From Gemmatimonadota bacterium (GTDB taxonomy: Bacteria; Gemmatimonadota; Gemmatimonadetes; Gemmatimonadales; Gemmatimonadaceae), in the NCBI GenBank assembly GCA_021324775.1, contig JAJPIM010000045.1:124001-188000 (forward strand): a stretch of 64,000 nucleotides of DNA, written 5' to 3'. Positions 1 through 7,780 of the stretch are shown here, in pieces. The position numbers and the translations under genes were made by a program. Each line of letters opens with the position of its first letter. The first letter of the stretch is position 1. The notes beneath the pieces were generated by a model, which was not told the origin of the DNA, did no database searches, and saw only the letters and a list, made by a program, of their open reading frames with translations.

Positions 1-815
1 GCGAGGACCAACGCCGCGAGATCGTCGGATCCCTCCCCGTAGACGAAGCGGCCGATGCGCGCGCGCAGTAGCGCCACCGCGCCGCCAAGCCGCTCATCCG
101 CTTCCGCCGCCGGCAGACCTCGGGCGGTGAGACGAAGATCGACACCCTCCGTCCCCGGCAGGTAGGCCAGCGGAAGTCCCCCGGCGCCATCAGCGAGGTC
201 ACCCAGCAGGCCGGCCAACGCCGACTCTCCAATGCCGACCGTTCGAAGAGTCCGCGACCGCACGACGACATCGCCTCCAGGCGCGCTGGCCACGAGACGG
301 GTCAGCCGGGGCACGAGATGATCTGCCAGCATGCCACGCATCTCGCGAGGCACGCCGGGAAGCATGGCGACCCAGCGTCCGGTGTCATCCTCGAGCCAGA
401 TGCCGGGGGCGCTGCCGTGCCGGTTCTCGAGGATCGTCGCTCCTTCCGGGACATAGGCCTGCTGGCGATTCGCCGCCGGCATCGGGCCCCACTGGGGTCG
501 CGCCGCCCACATCGCTTCGAGACCGGCGTAGATGACGGGGTCGAAGCGCATCGGCCGGCCGAACAGCGCGGCGATGGCTGGCTTGGTCAGGTCGTCGCTG
601 GTAGGACCAAGGCCGCCGGTCGTGATGACGGCGCCCGTACGGCGGATGGCGTCGCCCACGGCAGCCGCGATGTCGTCCGCGCGGTCCCCGACAGACGTGC
701 GGCGTGCGATCTCGACTCCGACGGCACCAAGCTCACGTGCCAGGTGGGCACCGTTGGTGTCGATCGTAAAGCCGAGGAGGAGTTCATCCCCTATTGTGAT
801 CAGCTCGATGCGCAA
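1..815 (-). CDS. cinA: CinA-family protein, N-terminal part (partial at window edge)
   Basis: The reading frame opens with RIELITIGDELLLG and continues through TTGGLGPTSDDLTKP. These are the signature blocks of the MoCF/MogA-like domain of CinA (competence/damage-inducible protein; nicotinamide-nucleotide amidase family). About 271 codons are visible. CinA proteins are usually 410-430 aa, so the C-terminal PncC-type amidase domain lies beyond base 1. The start is a TTG at 815-813, chosen because no ATG or GTG precedes the conserved N-terminus in frame. The gene overlaps the end of pgsA by 32 bp, so translational coupling is likely. The pgsA-cinA pairing is a familiar bacterial arrangement. 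Family assignment is firm; the exact enzymatic activity cannot be judged without the C-terminus. Confidence 0.88.
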   Translation of the reverse strand, partial: MRIELITIGDELLLGFTIDTNGAHLARELGAVGVEIARRTSVGDRADDIAAAVGDAIRRTGAVITTGGLGPTSDDLTKPAIAALFGRPMRFDPVIYAGLEAMWAARPQWGPMPAANRQQAYVPEGATILENRHGSAPGIWLEDDTGRWVAMLPGVPREMRGMLADHLVPRLTRLVASAPGGDVVVRSRTLRTVGIGESALAGLLGDLADGAGGLPLAYLPGTEGVDLRLTARGLPAAEADERLGGAVALLRARIGRFVYGEGSDDLAALVL

Positions 816-1491
816 ACAGGCCGCCGTAGCGGAGCAGGTACTGGGCGAGTGAGTAGAGCGTGAGCGTCACCGCACCAGCCATGGTCACGACGCCGACGAT
901 CCCGATGAACTGCGCAATGGGCCGCCACGCGGGCGCGTCGAGCCATCCGTATTCCGAGGCTGCCCGCACCGCGGCGAACCAGAAGAAAGCGGTTCCGATC
1001 CAGGTCCATTGAAACCCGGTTTTGAGCTTCGCGGATCCGATGGCGGAAATCACGACGCCGCGCCAGGCCGCCGCTTGCCGGAATACCGTCATGAAGACCT
1101 CACGCCCGAGGATCGTCACCAGAATCCAGAGCGGAAGACCGAACGTGCCCACCGGCGTCACGAAGGGGGCCGGCTCGCGCCATGCGGCGGGGAGCACGGC
1201 GAATGCGGCCGATGCCGAGGTGCCATCCAGTCCGCTGCCCTGGAGGATGTAGACGGGGAGCAGCGTGGATACGAGCAGCACCTTGTCCGCCAACGGATCG
1301 AGCAGGCGGCCGAGGTTCGTGACGAGGTTGCGGTCGCGGGCCAGCTTGCCGTCGACGTAGTCCGTGGCCGCGACGCCGACGAAGAGCGCGAACGCGAGGA
1401 GCCGCAGCGGCCACTCCGGCGCGAGCGCCAGCACCGCGATCCCCGGGGCCATCACGATCCGCACCGCGGTGATCGAGTTCGGCAGGTTCAC
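784..1491 (-). CDS. pgsA: CDP-alcohol phosphatidyltransferase, probable phosphatidylglycerophosphate synthase
   Basis: Integral membrane enzyme that joins CDP-diacylglycerol to glycerol-3-phosphate in acidic phospholipid synthesis. The product begins NLPNSITAVRI, typical of PgsA. It carries the complete CDP-alcohol phosphotransferase motif D-x2-DG-x2-AR-x8-G-x3-D-x3-D (starting DYVDGKLAR, ending DPLAD). Several hydrophobic segments follow, as expected for a six-helix protein of about 235 aa. The start is a GTG at 1491; another GTG three codons upstream (1500) is possible, and neither has a strong Shine-Dalgarno sequence. It lies 67-76 bp after mglA and overlaps cinA. Other CDP-alcohol transferases share the motif, but the N-terminus and the cinA neighbour favour pgsA. 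Confidence 0.9.
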   Translation of the reverse strand: MNLPNSITAVRIVMAPGIAVLALAPEWPLRLLAFALFVGVAATDYVDGKLARDRNLVTNLGRLLDPLADKVLLVSTLLPVYILQGSGLDGTSASAAFAVLPAAWREPAPFVTPVGTFGLPLWILVTILGREVFMTVFRQAAAWRGVVISAIGSAKLKTGFQWTWIGTAFFWFAAVRAASEYGWLDAPAWRPIAQFIGIVGVVTMAGAVTLTLYSLAQYLLRYGGLFAHRADHNRG

Positions 1492-1567
1492 AGCGCGCAC
1501 CCGGCCATGCGCGAAATCTAGCGGAGCGTCGAGCGATTGGTGGCCGCCGCGGGGCCGGCCACCAAAG

Positions 1568-2245
1568 CTACGCCAGCGACTTGAGCACCATCTTGCTGAC
1601 GGCCTTGAGGGTGTCGAACACGCCGTCACCGGTGACCGCGACCGCCTCGAAGTACGGCGCGCGCTCGACCCACTCGCCGGTCGGAATCTGATCCACGAGG
1701 TTTTCGCCCGGATGCGATGTGTCGGGCATCACGCGGAACTTGGCGGGGTCTTCGACTTCCCAGCCCGGGTTGAGTGACGCCTGCAAGTCACCGACCGACG
1801 CGGCGTTCGGCAGGTCGCGCTTGTTGTACTGCACGATGAACGGCATGTGACGGAGATCGTATCCGTACTCTGCCATGTTGTCGTACAGGTTCTGCATCGC
1901 CTCCTGATTCGCCTCCATCCGGTCCAGTTGCGAATCCGCGACGAACACGATGCCGTCGACGCCCTTGAGAATCAGCTTGCGGCTCGCGTTGTAATAGACC
2001 TGTCCGGGGACGGTGTAGAGGTGGAACCGCGTCTTGAACCCGCGGATCGTCCCGAGATCAACCGGGAGGAAGTCGAAGAACAGCGTGCGCTCCGTCTCCG
2101 TCGCCAGCGAGATGAGCTTCCCGCGCGTGTCGGGCTGCACCTTGCCGTAGATGTGCTCGAGATTGGACGTCTTGCCGCCGAGCCCGGGCCCGTAATACAC
2201 GATCTTGCAGTTGATTTCCCGGGACGCGTAATTGATCATCGACAC
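1568..2245 (-). CDS. mglA: MglA-type Ras-like GTPase
   Basis: A 225-aa small GTPase of the bacterial MglA family, which sets cell polarity and directs motility or protein localisation in Myxococcus and Thermus. The P-loop is GPGLGGKT at residues 19-26. Switch II reads TVPGQ at 78-82, where Ras has DTAGQ; this replacement is characteristic of MglA. The guanine-specificity motif NKRD is at 141-144. It is slightly longer than the ~195-aa Myxococcus protein because of an insertion around residues 150-190. The gene lies 24 bp after mglB, the order expected for a GTPase with its GAP/GEF partner. No motility genes are visible here, so the cellular output is unknown. Confidence 0.93.
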   Translation of the reverse strand: MSMINYASREINCKIVYYGPGLGGKTSNLEHIYGKVQPDTRGKLISLATETERTLFFDFLPVDLGTIRGFKTRFHLYTVPGQVYYNASRKLILKGVDGIVFVADSQLDRMEANQEAMQNLYDNMAEYGYDLRHMPFIVQYNKRDLPNAASVGDLQASLNPGWEVEDPAKFRVMPDTSHPGENLVDQIPTGEWVERAPYFEAVAVTGDGVFDTLKAVSKMVLKSLA

Positions 2246-2269
2246 GACTGTGCTCTCCCCTTACCCGGT

Positions 2270-2761
2270 CTACTGGAACAGTCGGTCGATCTCATCTTCC
2301 GCGCCCGCCAAGAGATTGGGCAGTGCGGCAGCCCCGTTGGCGCTTCCGCGCGTGAACACCTGGTGGAAGAGTTTCGTGAGGTCCTCGACAGCGAGCTTCA
2401 TCTTGAGGCGGACGAGTCCCAGCGTCGTGCGGTTGTCGAAGAGAACGACGAGGATGACCCGGCGCGCGACGTCCGCCAGATACATCGACTCCCTTTCGCC
2501 CTGGTGGAAGAGGGTGTTGAAGTCGCTCTCGCCGATGAGGCGAGCGAGTTGGTCGTTGGCACTGAAGTCGGCGGCCGTCAGCGTGGCGAACGCCGTCGGG
2601 TCGAATGTCGGCGGCTCACCCACCGTGGTAACCAGTTGCCCCGTCCGGTCGACGAGCAGGGCGCAGCGCGCGTTGCTCTCATACAGGAAACGCTGCAGCG
2701 ATTGGGTGATGGCACCGTAGTCGTCTTCTGTGAAGGACCAGCTCGCCGCACTGACCGCCAT
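2270..2761 (-). CDS. mglB: Roadblock/LC7-domain protein, MglB-like partner of MglA
   Basis: A 163-aa protein with the roadblock/LC7 pattern: a short helix (ITQSLQRFLYES), the strand segment ARCALLVDRTGQLVTTVGE, then DFSANDQLARLIGE and a hydrophobic strand VILVVLFDNRTTLGLVRLKM. MglB proteins of this fold form dimers that stimulate GTP hydrolysis by MglA. The C-terminal acidic tail (GAEDEIDRLF) is also common in this group. It sits directly upstream of mglA with a 24-bp gap, so the two are surely cotranscribed. Function as the MglA GAP is inferred from family and context. Confidence 0.85.
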   Translation of the reverse strand: MAVSAASWSFTEDDYGAITQSLQRFLYESNARCALLVDRTGQLVTTVGEPPTFDPTAFATLTAADFSANDQLARLIGESDFNTLFHQGERESMYLADVARRVILVVLFDNRTTLGLVRLKMKLAVEDLTKLFHQVFTRGSANGAAALPNLLAGAEDEIDRLFQ

Positions 2762-2770
2762 GTGCCCTAC

Positions 2771-3106
2771 CTAGTCGAGTGATGCCTCCACGTGCCGCAG
2801 CACCTGCTTGCCACGCCGCCGGAGGACGGACCGCGCTTCCCACCGGATGTAGTCACGCAGGAGATGCGCCGTCGTTGCTGACGGCTGGCCGCTCAGATAC
2901 CCCAAGGCAGCCAGACGCCGGAGCGGATGGCGGCTGAACAGGTCGCGCCGGTGACGGTGTTGCTGCCGGCTCCAGACGACGACCCCCACCACCACGCCAC
3001 TCAAAAACCCCAGCGCCATGAGGCGTCCGGCGTCAATGGCGCCGTTGCCGTCGCGGTGCCGTGGCCCGACGACTACCCCCCACCGCTCCCACCTCGACCG
3101 GGTCAT
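2771..3106 (-). CDS. Small basic single-membrane-segment protein, unknown
   Basis: A 111-aa protein I do not recognise. Residues about 28-46 (GRLMALGFLSGVVVGVVVW) form one probable transmembrane helix. This is followed by a strongly basic stretch (RQQHRHRRDLFSRHPLRR) and a predicted helical C-terminal half. The ATG overlaps the recR stop codon as ATGA, and the stop is 10 bp before mglB. It is therefore embedded in the recR-mglB-mglA transcript. It could be a membrane adaptor for the MglAB switch, but only position suggests this. Confidence 0.7.
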   Translation of the reverse strand: MTRSRWERWGVVVGPRHRDGNGAIDAGRLMALGFLSGVVVGVVVWSRQQHRHRRDLFSRHPLRRLAALGYLSGQPSATTAHLLRDYIRWEARSVLRRRGKQVLRHVEASLD

Positions 3107-3693
3107 CGCATCTCCCGGCGAGCCGATAGTGCCTGCGCGATAGTGACGCCGTCCGCGTACTCAAGGTCACCGCCGACGGGTATGCCCCGCGCAATGCGCG
3201 AAACGGTCAGCGGATAGCCCGCCAACTGCCGCTGGACATAGAGCGCGGTGGCCTCGCCTTCCAGGCTCGGGTTGGTCGCGAGAATGACTTCCCGGACCGC
3301 CCCCGCGGCGACCCGGGCCACGAGCTGCGAAACGGTCAGGTCGTCGGGCCCCACCCCGTCGAGCGGCGACAGGCGCCCGCCCAGCACGTGGTAGACCCCG
3401 CGGAACTCGCCCGCCCGTTCGATGGCACCGATGTCAGCCGCTTCTTCGACTGCGCAGATGAGAGAAGGCTCGCGGCGCCCGTCCCGGCAGATCGAGCACA
3501 CGGGATCCTCGGTCAGGTTGTAACACTGCTCGCAGGTCCGTACGCGGTCGGCAACCGTCACCAACGCCGCGGCTAGCCGGCGCCCCTGTTCCGGCGGGCG
3601 CTTAAGGAGATAATAGGTCAGCCGAAGTGCGGTCTTGCGCCCGATGCCCGGCAACTTGGCGAATTCCGCCGAGAGCTCATCGATTGCGGACAC
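3103..3693 (-). CDS. recR: Recombination mediator RecR
   Basis: A 196-aa cytoplasmic protein that works with RecF/RecO to load RecA on gapped DNA. An N-terminal helix-hairpin-helix (KLPGIGRKTALRL) is followed by a four-cysteine zinc finger (C54, C57, C66, C69). A Toprim domain starts near residue 79 (AVEEAADIGAIE), and the typical C-terminus contains RIARGIPVGGDLEYADGVT. Length matches the family. It follows ebfC in the widely conserved dnaX-ebfC-recR order, and its stop overlaps the next start by 4 bp. Confidence 0.98.
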   Translation of the reverse strand: MSAIDELSAEFAKLPGIGRKTALRLTYYLLKRPPEQGRRLAAALVTVADRVRTCEQCYNLTEDPVCSICRDGRREPSLICAVEEAADIGAIERAGEFRGVYHVLGGRLSPLDGVGPDDLTVSQLVARVAAGAVREVILATNPSLEGEATALYVQRQLAGYPLTVSRIARGIPVGGDLEYADGVTIAQALSARREMR

Positions 3694-3792
3694 GTCAGTG
3701 TCCCTCGCAACAGATCATCGCGGAACGGGCAAACGTGAGACCAAACGCGGAAGCGGAGCGACCGGAGGCGCCTGCACGTACTCCCCCGGCGG

Positions 3793-4110
3793 TCAGAACG
3801 GGAGCTTGAACGGCAGAGGGAGACCGCCGGTCAGCTTCCCCATCTCCTCCTGCGCGAGCGCAGCCGCCTTCTTCTGCGCCTCGGCCACCGCGACCTGGAT
3901 CAGATCCTCCAGCATCTCCACGTCGCTCGCCGACACCACGCTCGGATCGAGCTTGACCCGCCGCACCTGGCCCTTGCCGTCAGCTTCGACCATGACCATT
4001 CCGCCACCGGCACTGCCGGTCACGGTCTGCTGCTGCAGTTGGTCCTGGATCTCCTGCAGGCGCCCCTGCATCTGCTGCGCCTGCTGGAGGATCTTCATGA
4101 AGTCCGCCAT
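3793..4110 (-). CDS. ebfC: YbaB/EbfC-family nucleoid-associated protein
   Basis: A 105-aa DNA-binding protein starting MADFMKILQQAQQMQGRLQEIQDQL, a long helix typical of the YbaB/EbfC dimer. The beta-hairpin core GGGMVMVEADGKGQVRRVKLDPSVVS follows. Family members bind the nucleoid as tweezer-like homodimers. It sits 42 bp after dnaX and about 100 bp before recR, the common bacterial arrangement. The C-terminus is proline/leucine rich (GGLPLPFKLPF). Confidence 0.95.
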   Translation of the reverse strand: MADFMKILQQAQQMQGRLQEIQDQLQQQTVTGSAGGGMVMVEADGKGQVRRVKLDPSVVSASDVEMLEDLIQVAVAEAQKKAAALAQEEMGKLTGGLPLPFKLPF

Positions 4111-4152
4111 GGGAAGGAATCTAACGGCGCGGGCGGCTCGCGGCGGTGCGCG

Positions 4153-5916
4153 TCAGTCCAGCAACTCCAGGTCCAGCGCGTCGATCGCCGCACCGAGCAC
4201 GGGGTCGCGCCGGCGGAGGGATGCCACCTGCTCAGCCTTGACCGCCTCCGCCGTCAGCCGCTTGGGAGGGCCCGAGGCCGCGCCGCCGCCGGGCAGTGCG
4301 ACATCGACGCGTACCACCGCCGGCCATTCGCTCCGGACGGCGTTGAGCAGGTCCGAGCGGCCCGTCTCGATGGCTCGCAACAGAATCTCATTGCGCTCCG
4401 CCAGCCGGACGGTGACCGACGCGGCATCCGTTCCGAGTTCCGGCTCCGATTGCTGAAGCGCGGCCGCGAGAATCGACGACTGGCGGTTCCGCCGGACGCG
4501 CTCGATGATGGCGGGCCACCGCGCGGCGAGCCCTTCGGCATCGAGCTTGGTGGCCGGCCCCCCAGCGGGGGCCGCTGGGGGGGCCGGTTCACGGGCGACG
4601 CGCACGGGTACGGCGACATCCGGATGCGGACGCGCGCCGGCGGCCTCCCGGGCAACACCGGACACGGCGCTTGACGCGGCATCGGACCCAGCACCGCGTG
4701 CGGCCGTCCGGGTTTCACGACCAGCCGGCACTGGTGTCCCGGCCAGCGGTGGCGCACCCGCCGCCCCGCCCGGTGCATCGAGCTCACGCAGTACCTCTTC
4801 GAGCGACACCGCGCGGTCCAGCAACGCACACCGGACCAGCAGCGTCTCCAGCAGTAGCTGCTGCTGAGAACTCTTCCGGAACCGCGGCTCCAGCTCCGTG
4901 ATCGCGTTGAGCATGCGGAGCAGATCACCAGCCGCCCACGTGTCCTTGTACGACACGACGACCGCGCGCGCCCGCTCCGAAAGGTCGTGCCCATCGCCGC
5001 CCAGCACCACGGCCAGTTGCGACCGGATCAGGTCAGTCAGTCCGGCGAGAAACGTCCCGAAGTCGATCCCCGCGTCGGCCAGCCGCTCCACCGCCGGGAA
5101 TACGTCGCGCGCGCGGCGCTCGGCCAGCAACGCGAGGAACTCGAGGTATGTATCTTCAGGGACGAGACCCAGCGCGTCGCGCACGCGATCGGCCGTCACC
5201 GCGGCGACGTCGCCGAGTGCCAGGACCTGATCGGCCAGGCTCAGTGCATCCCGCATCGAGCCATCGGCGGCGCGCGCGATCATGGCGAGCGCGTCGTCGT
5301 CCGCCGGCACACCTTCCTGCGCCAGCACATCGCGCAGCCGGTCGCGGATGTCCGACAGTCCGATCCGCTTGAGATCGAACCGCTGCAGCCGGCTCAGCAC
5401 CGGCGCGGCCGATTGCGCGATCTTCTGCGGCTCCGTCGTCGCGAAGACGAACACGACACGCGGCGGCGGCTCCTCGAGCACTTTGAGGAGCGCGTTCCAA
5501 GCCTCGCGCGTCAGCATGTGCGCTTCGTCCACGATGTAGACCTTGTACTGCGTATCGCCGGACGGCGCATACATGGCACGCTCTCGCAACTCGCGCGCAT
5601 CGTCAACGCCGCGATTGGATGCGGCATCGATCTCCACCACGTCGAGACTCACCGAGCCGCTCCACACGCGCCGGCACGACGCGCATTCGCCGCACGGCTC
5701 GCCATCCATCCGCTCGGCGCGCCGCTCGCAGTTGAGTGCCATCGCGAGCACCCTGGCGAGGGTCGTCTTGCCGGTACCCCGTGGGCCGCAGAAGAGGTAC
5801 CCGTGCGCGACACGGCCGCGCGCGATCGCCCCCTTGAGCGTGGCCGAGACGTGAGTCTGGACCGCCACGGCGGCGAAAGACTTGGGGCGGTATTTACGAG
5901 CGAGGGCGAGCGGCAT
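4153..5916 (-). CDS. dnaX: DNA polymerase III subunits gamma and tau
   Basis: AAA+ clamp-loader ATPase of the replisome, 587 aa. Walker A is GPRGTGKT at residues 44-51. The zinc module has C63, C75, C78 and C81, and DEAH at 130-133 is the Walker B box. The collar region runs to about residue 360. An Ala/Pro/Gly-rich linker (about 375-445) leads to a shorter C-terminal tau-like region. I see no A-rich slippery heptamer, so separate gamma production by frameshifting is not evident. It follows the SRP RNA gene and precedes ebfC-recR. Two tandem 11-bp copies lie just before the ATG, and no clear Shine-Dalgarno sequence is present. Confidence 0.97.
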   Translation of the reverse strand: MPLALARKYRPKSFAAVAVQTHVSATLKGAIARGRVAHGYLFCGPRGTGKTTLARVLAMALNCERRAERMDGEPCGECASCRRVWSGSVSLDVVEIDAASNRGVDDARELRERAMYAPSGDTQYKVYIVDEAHMLTREAWNALLKVLEEPPPRVVFVFATTEPQKIAQSAAPVLSRLQRFDLKRIGLSDIRDRLRDVLAQEGVPADDDALAMIARAADGSMRDALSLADQVLALGDVAAVTADRVRDALGLVPEDTYLEFLALLAERRARDVFPAVERLADAGIDFGTFLAGLTDLIRSQLAVVLGGDGHDLSERARAVVVSYKDTWAAGDLLRMLNAITELEPRFRKSSQQQLLLETLLVRCALLDRAVSLEEVLRELDAPGGAAGAPPLAGTPVPAGRETRTAARGAGSDAASSAVSGVAREAAGARPHPDVAVPVRVAREPAPPAAPAGGPATKLDAEGLAARWPAIIERVRRNRQSSILAAALQQSEPELGTDAASVTVRLAERNEILLRAIETGRSDLLNAVRSEWPAVVRVDVALPGGGAASGPPKRLTAEAVKAEQVASLRRRDPVLGAAIDALDLELLD

Positions 5917-5920
5917 CAGA

Positions 5921-5942
5921 CAGTGGTCACGCAGTGGTCACG
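5921..5942 (-). repeat. Tandem direct repeat immediately upstream of dnaX
   Basis: Two perfect, adjacent 11-bp copies (CAGTGGTCACG on the plus strand) end 5 bp before the dnaX start codon and occupy the place of a ribosome-binding site. The pattern is directly visible. A role in translation control or repressor binding is only a guess. Confidence 0.55.
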
Positions 5943-5962
5943 GCACGAGCCGGGGGGGGATG

Positions 5963-5997
5963 AAAAGCGCGGGCTTGTCGTCCCCGGAGCGATCCGG
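5963..5997 (-). terminator. Possible terminator or processing hairpins 3' of the SRP RNA
   Basis: On the minus strand, downstream of the SRP RNA, lies a perfect 6-bp stem with 4-base loop (CCCGGA/TCCGGG, 5982-5997). A weaker stem AAGC/GCTT ending in TTTT follows (about 5963-5975). Together they could end or process the SRP RNA before dnaX. The T-tract is short and the second stem weak. Confidence 0.4.
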
Positions 5998-6016
5998 GAA
6001 CGCCTTCCGCCCGCGC

Positions 6017-6120
6017 GATACTCCAGGCCTGACGAAGCAACGAAAGACACCACATGCCGCTGCTACCTGCGGGGTCCTGACGGGATTAGTGGGCTGACGC
6101 CCTTCGGGACCTGGAGCATC
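6017..6120 (-). ncRNA. ffs: Small bacterial signal recognition particle RNA (4.5S-type)
   Basis: About 104 nt. The ends pair as an 11-bp stem: GATGCTCCAGG at the 5' side with CCTGGAGTATC at the 3' side, including one G-U pair. The apex holds the universal symmetric loop of SRP helix 8: CCG-UCAGG-ACC on one side and GGU-AGCAG-CGG on the other. These are the bases recognised by Ffh. The loop closing ACC/GGU reads CCGCA, five bases, instead of the usual GGAA tetraloop. Location just upstream of dnaX agrees with the frequent ffs-dnaX linkage. Ends are approximate. Confidence 0.85.
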
Positions 6121-6205
6121 AGCAAGTTACCGCCCCGTTCCCGCTGGTACAACCGCCGGGAGTGCAGCACCGGCGGAGCCGCGCCGGCCGGCGTGTCGGC
6201 GCGCC

Positions 6206-7114
6206 TCAGGGCGCGTGAAGCTGCTGCAAGCGCCGGACCCGTCGCAACTCGTAGACCTGCCCCACCTCGCCGCCCAGGACGAAAACCAACGCCGCGTAAT
6301 ACACCCACACGATTACGATCGCGAATGCCGCCAACGTCCCCGTGTAGAGCGATGCCGGGTTGAAATGCCGGATGTAGGCACGAAAGGCGGCCTTGGCCAG
6401 CTCGAAGAGCACGGCCGCCACCGTCGCCGACACGAGCGCCGTGGACATCCGGATGTGCCGGTTCGGGAGATACTTGTACAGCGCGAAGAACATCAGGCCG
6501 ATCACGGTGAAGGCGAGCACGCGGCCGGCGGTGTACGTGAGCGTGCCCATCGTCTGCGACTGCACGCCCACCGCCGAGAGCACTTCGGCCCCGCGCGTCG
6601 TCGCGATCGCCATGTACGCGCTGAGCGCGGTATACGCCACCACGAGGAGCGTCGCCATGATCGTCACGCGCACGTCGAAGAGCTTGCCCTCCACGATCCC
6701 GCGGTCGCGATCGATGTCGAATACGCTCGCCAGCACGCTCCGCAGCGAGCCAAACAGTCGTGTCGAGAACCAGACGAACCCGATGGCCCCGTACAATCCG
6801 ACTCGACCGCGTGCATGAATGATGTCGTTGAGCAGGCCGTTGATGAGTGCCCGGCCGGCGCCGGATTCCGAGGGCAGGAGGCGCTCGACGAGATCGGAGA
6901 CGTTGGCCAGTGACGCCGCCGGAGACAGGTTGAGGACATACCCCAGGCCGCTGATCAGGAGCAGGAAAAACGGAACGGCCGCGAGCAGGATGTTGAACGC
7001 GATGCCGCTGGCCAGGAAGAAAATGTTGTCTTCGCCGCTGTTGTCCCAGACGCGCCCGGCATAGTCATGCAGTGCGGATTGCCGGCCCCACACCGCTTCG
7101 CGGATCGCCCGCAT
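6206..7114 (-). CDS. YihY/BrkB-family inner membrane protein
   Basis: About 302 aa from the chosen ATG (MRAIREAVWG). Six hydrophobic segments and the family block DNSGEDNIFFLASGIAFNILLAAVPFFLLL identify a YihY (BrkB, formerly 'ribonuclease BN') membrane protein. The block YKYLPNRHIRMSTALVSATVAAVLFELAKAAF is also diagnostic. An upstream in-frame start would add 27 Gly/Ala-rich residues and is less likely. The family's molecular role is not established. The C-terminus is charged and cytoplasmic. Confidence 0.88.
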   Translation of the reverse strand: MRAIREAVWGRQSALHDYAGRVWDNSGEDNIFFLASGIAFNILLAAVPFFLLLISGLGYVLNLSPAASLANVSDLVERLLPSESGAGRALINGLLNDIIHARGRVGLYGAIGFVWFSTRLFGSLRSVLASVFDIDRDRGIVEGKLFDVRVTIMATLLVVAYTALSAYMAIATTRGAEVLSAVGVQSQTMGTLTYTAGRVLAFTVIGLMFFALYKYLPNRHIRMSTALVSATVAAVLFELAKAAFRAYIRHFNPASLYTGTLAAFAIVIVWVYYAALVFVLGGEVGQVYELRRVRRLQQLHAP

Positions 7115-7233
7115 CAGCGTCCCGCCCCGGCGTGCCCCTGTTGCGTGGCCAGGGGCGCCGGTGCCCGCGTGGCCCGCGTCCGCCTCAGGCGGCACGGCCG
7201 ACCGGTCGGGCTGAACGGCCGTGCCGGACGTCG

Positions 7234-7677
7234 CTACCCCTCGGTGGTGTCGGGCGCGCGCTCCGCAGTCCGCGACCGCGACCGGTGATCGGCCTTGGTG
7301 TCGGCCAACCGGTCGCGCATCTCCGTTCGCGCATCGCGAGCGGCGGCACGTCCGGCCGCGACCGCGTCCGCGAGCTGCCGGGTCCTCACCGAGACCGCCG
7401 CGCGGGCCGATTCGATGCGACGCTCCAGTTCCTCGCGGGCATCCGCCAGACCCCCCGACACACGCTCCGCGACCCCCTCGGCCGCGACCTGTGCCCGGTC
7501 TCGCGCCGATTGTACGCGCTCCCGGAGTGCCTCGCGCGTCTCCGCACCCGACTGCGGCGCGAGCAGGAGTGCCAGGCCGGCGCCGAGCGCCGCCCCGAGC
7601 AGGAACGGTCCGAGATCGCTCGACCGCCCTTCGACCACGACGTACGGCTCGCCGTCATCCATCATGTTCCGACTCAT
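7234..7677 (-). CDS. YtxH-like membrane-anchored coiled-coil protein
   Basis: A 147-aa protein with one N-terminal glycine-zipper membrane segment (LGPFLLGAALGAGLALLLAPQSG). The sequence ETREALRERVQ follows, which is the hallmark of YtxH/gas-vesicle-like proteins. A long charged helix rich in Arg, Ala and Glu comes next. The ATG at 7677 has a purine-rich GGGGGGAG Shine-Dalgarno just upstream, so it is preferred over an upstream GTG. The family is often stress-associated; the precise function is unknown. Confidence 0.75.
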   Translation of the reverse strand: MSRNMMDDGEPYVVVEGRSSDLGPFLLGAALGAGLALLLAPQSGAETREALRERVQSARDRAQVAAEGVAERVSGGLADAREELERRIESARAAVSVRTRQLADAVAAGRAAARDARTEMRDRLADTKADHRSRSRTAERAPDTTEG

Positions 7678-7780
7678 ACCACTCCCCCCCGCGGCGCGCC
7701 AGCGCCGCTCTCCGCGATCCACCATGCCGTCAGGCGGGCCCTCATTCGGGCCTTCATGCTGGTCTCAACGCCGCCGGCCG

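Noticed and set aside
1847-2782. Long plus-strand frame opposite mglA/mglB
   Set aside because: It is a shadow of minus-strand genes with clear families, a common effect in high G+C DNA. The same applies to many other long antisense frames in the window.
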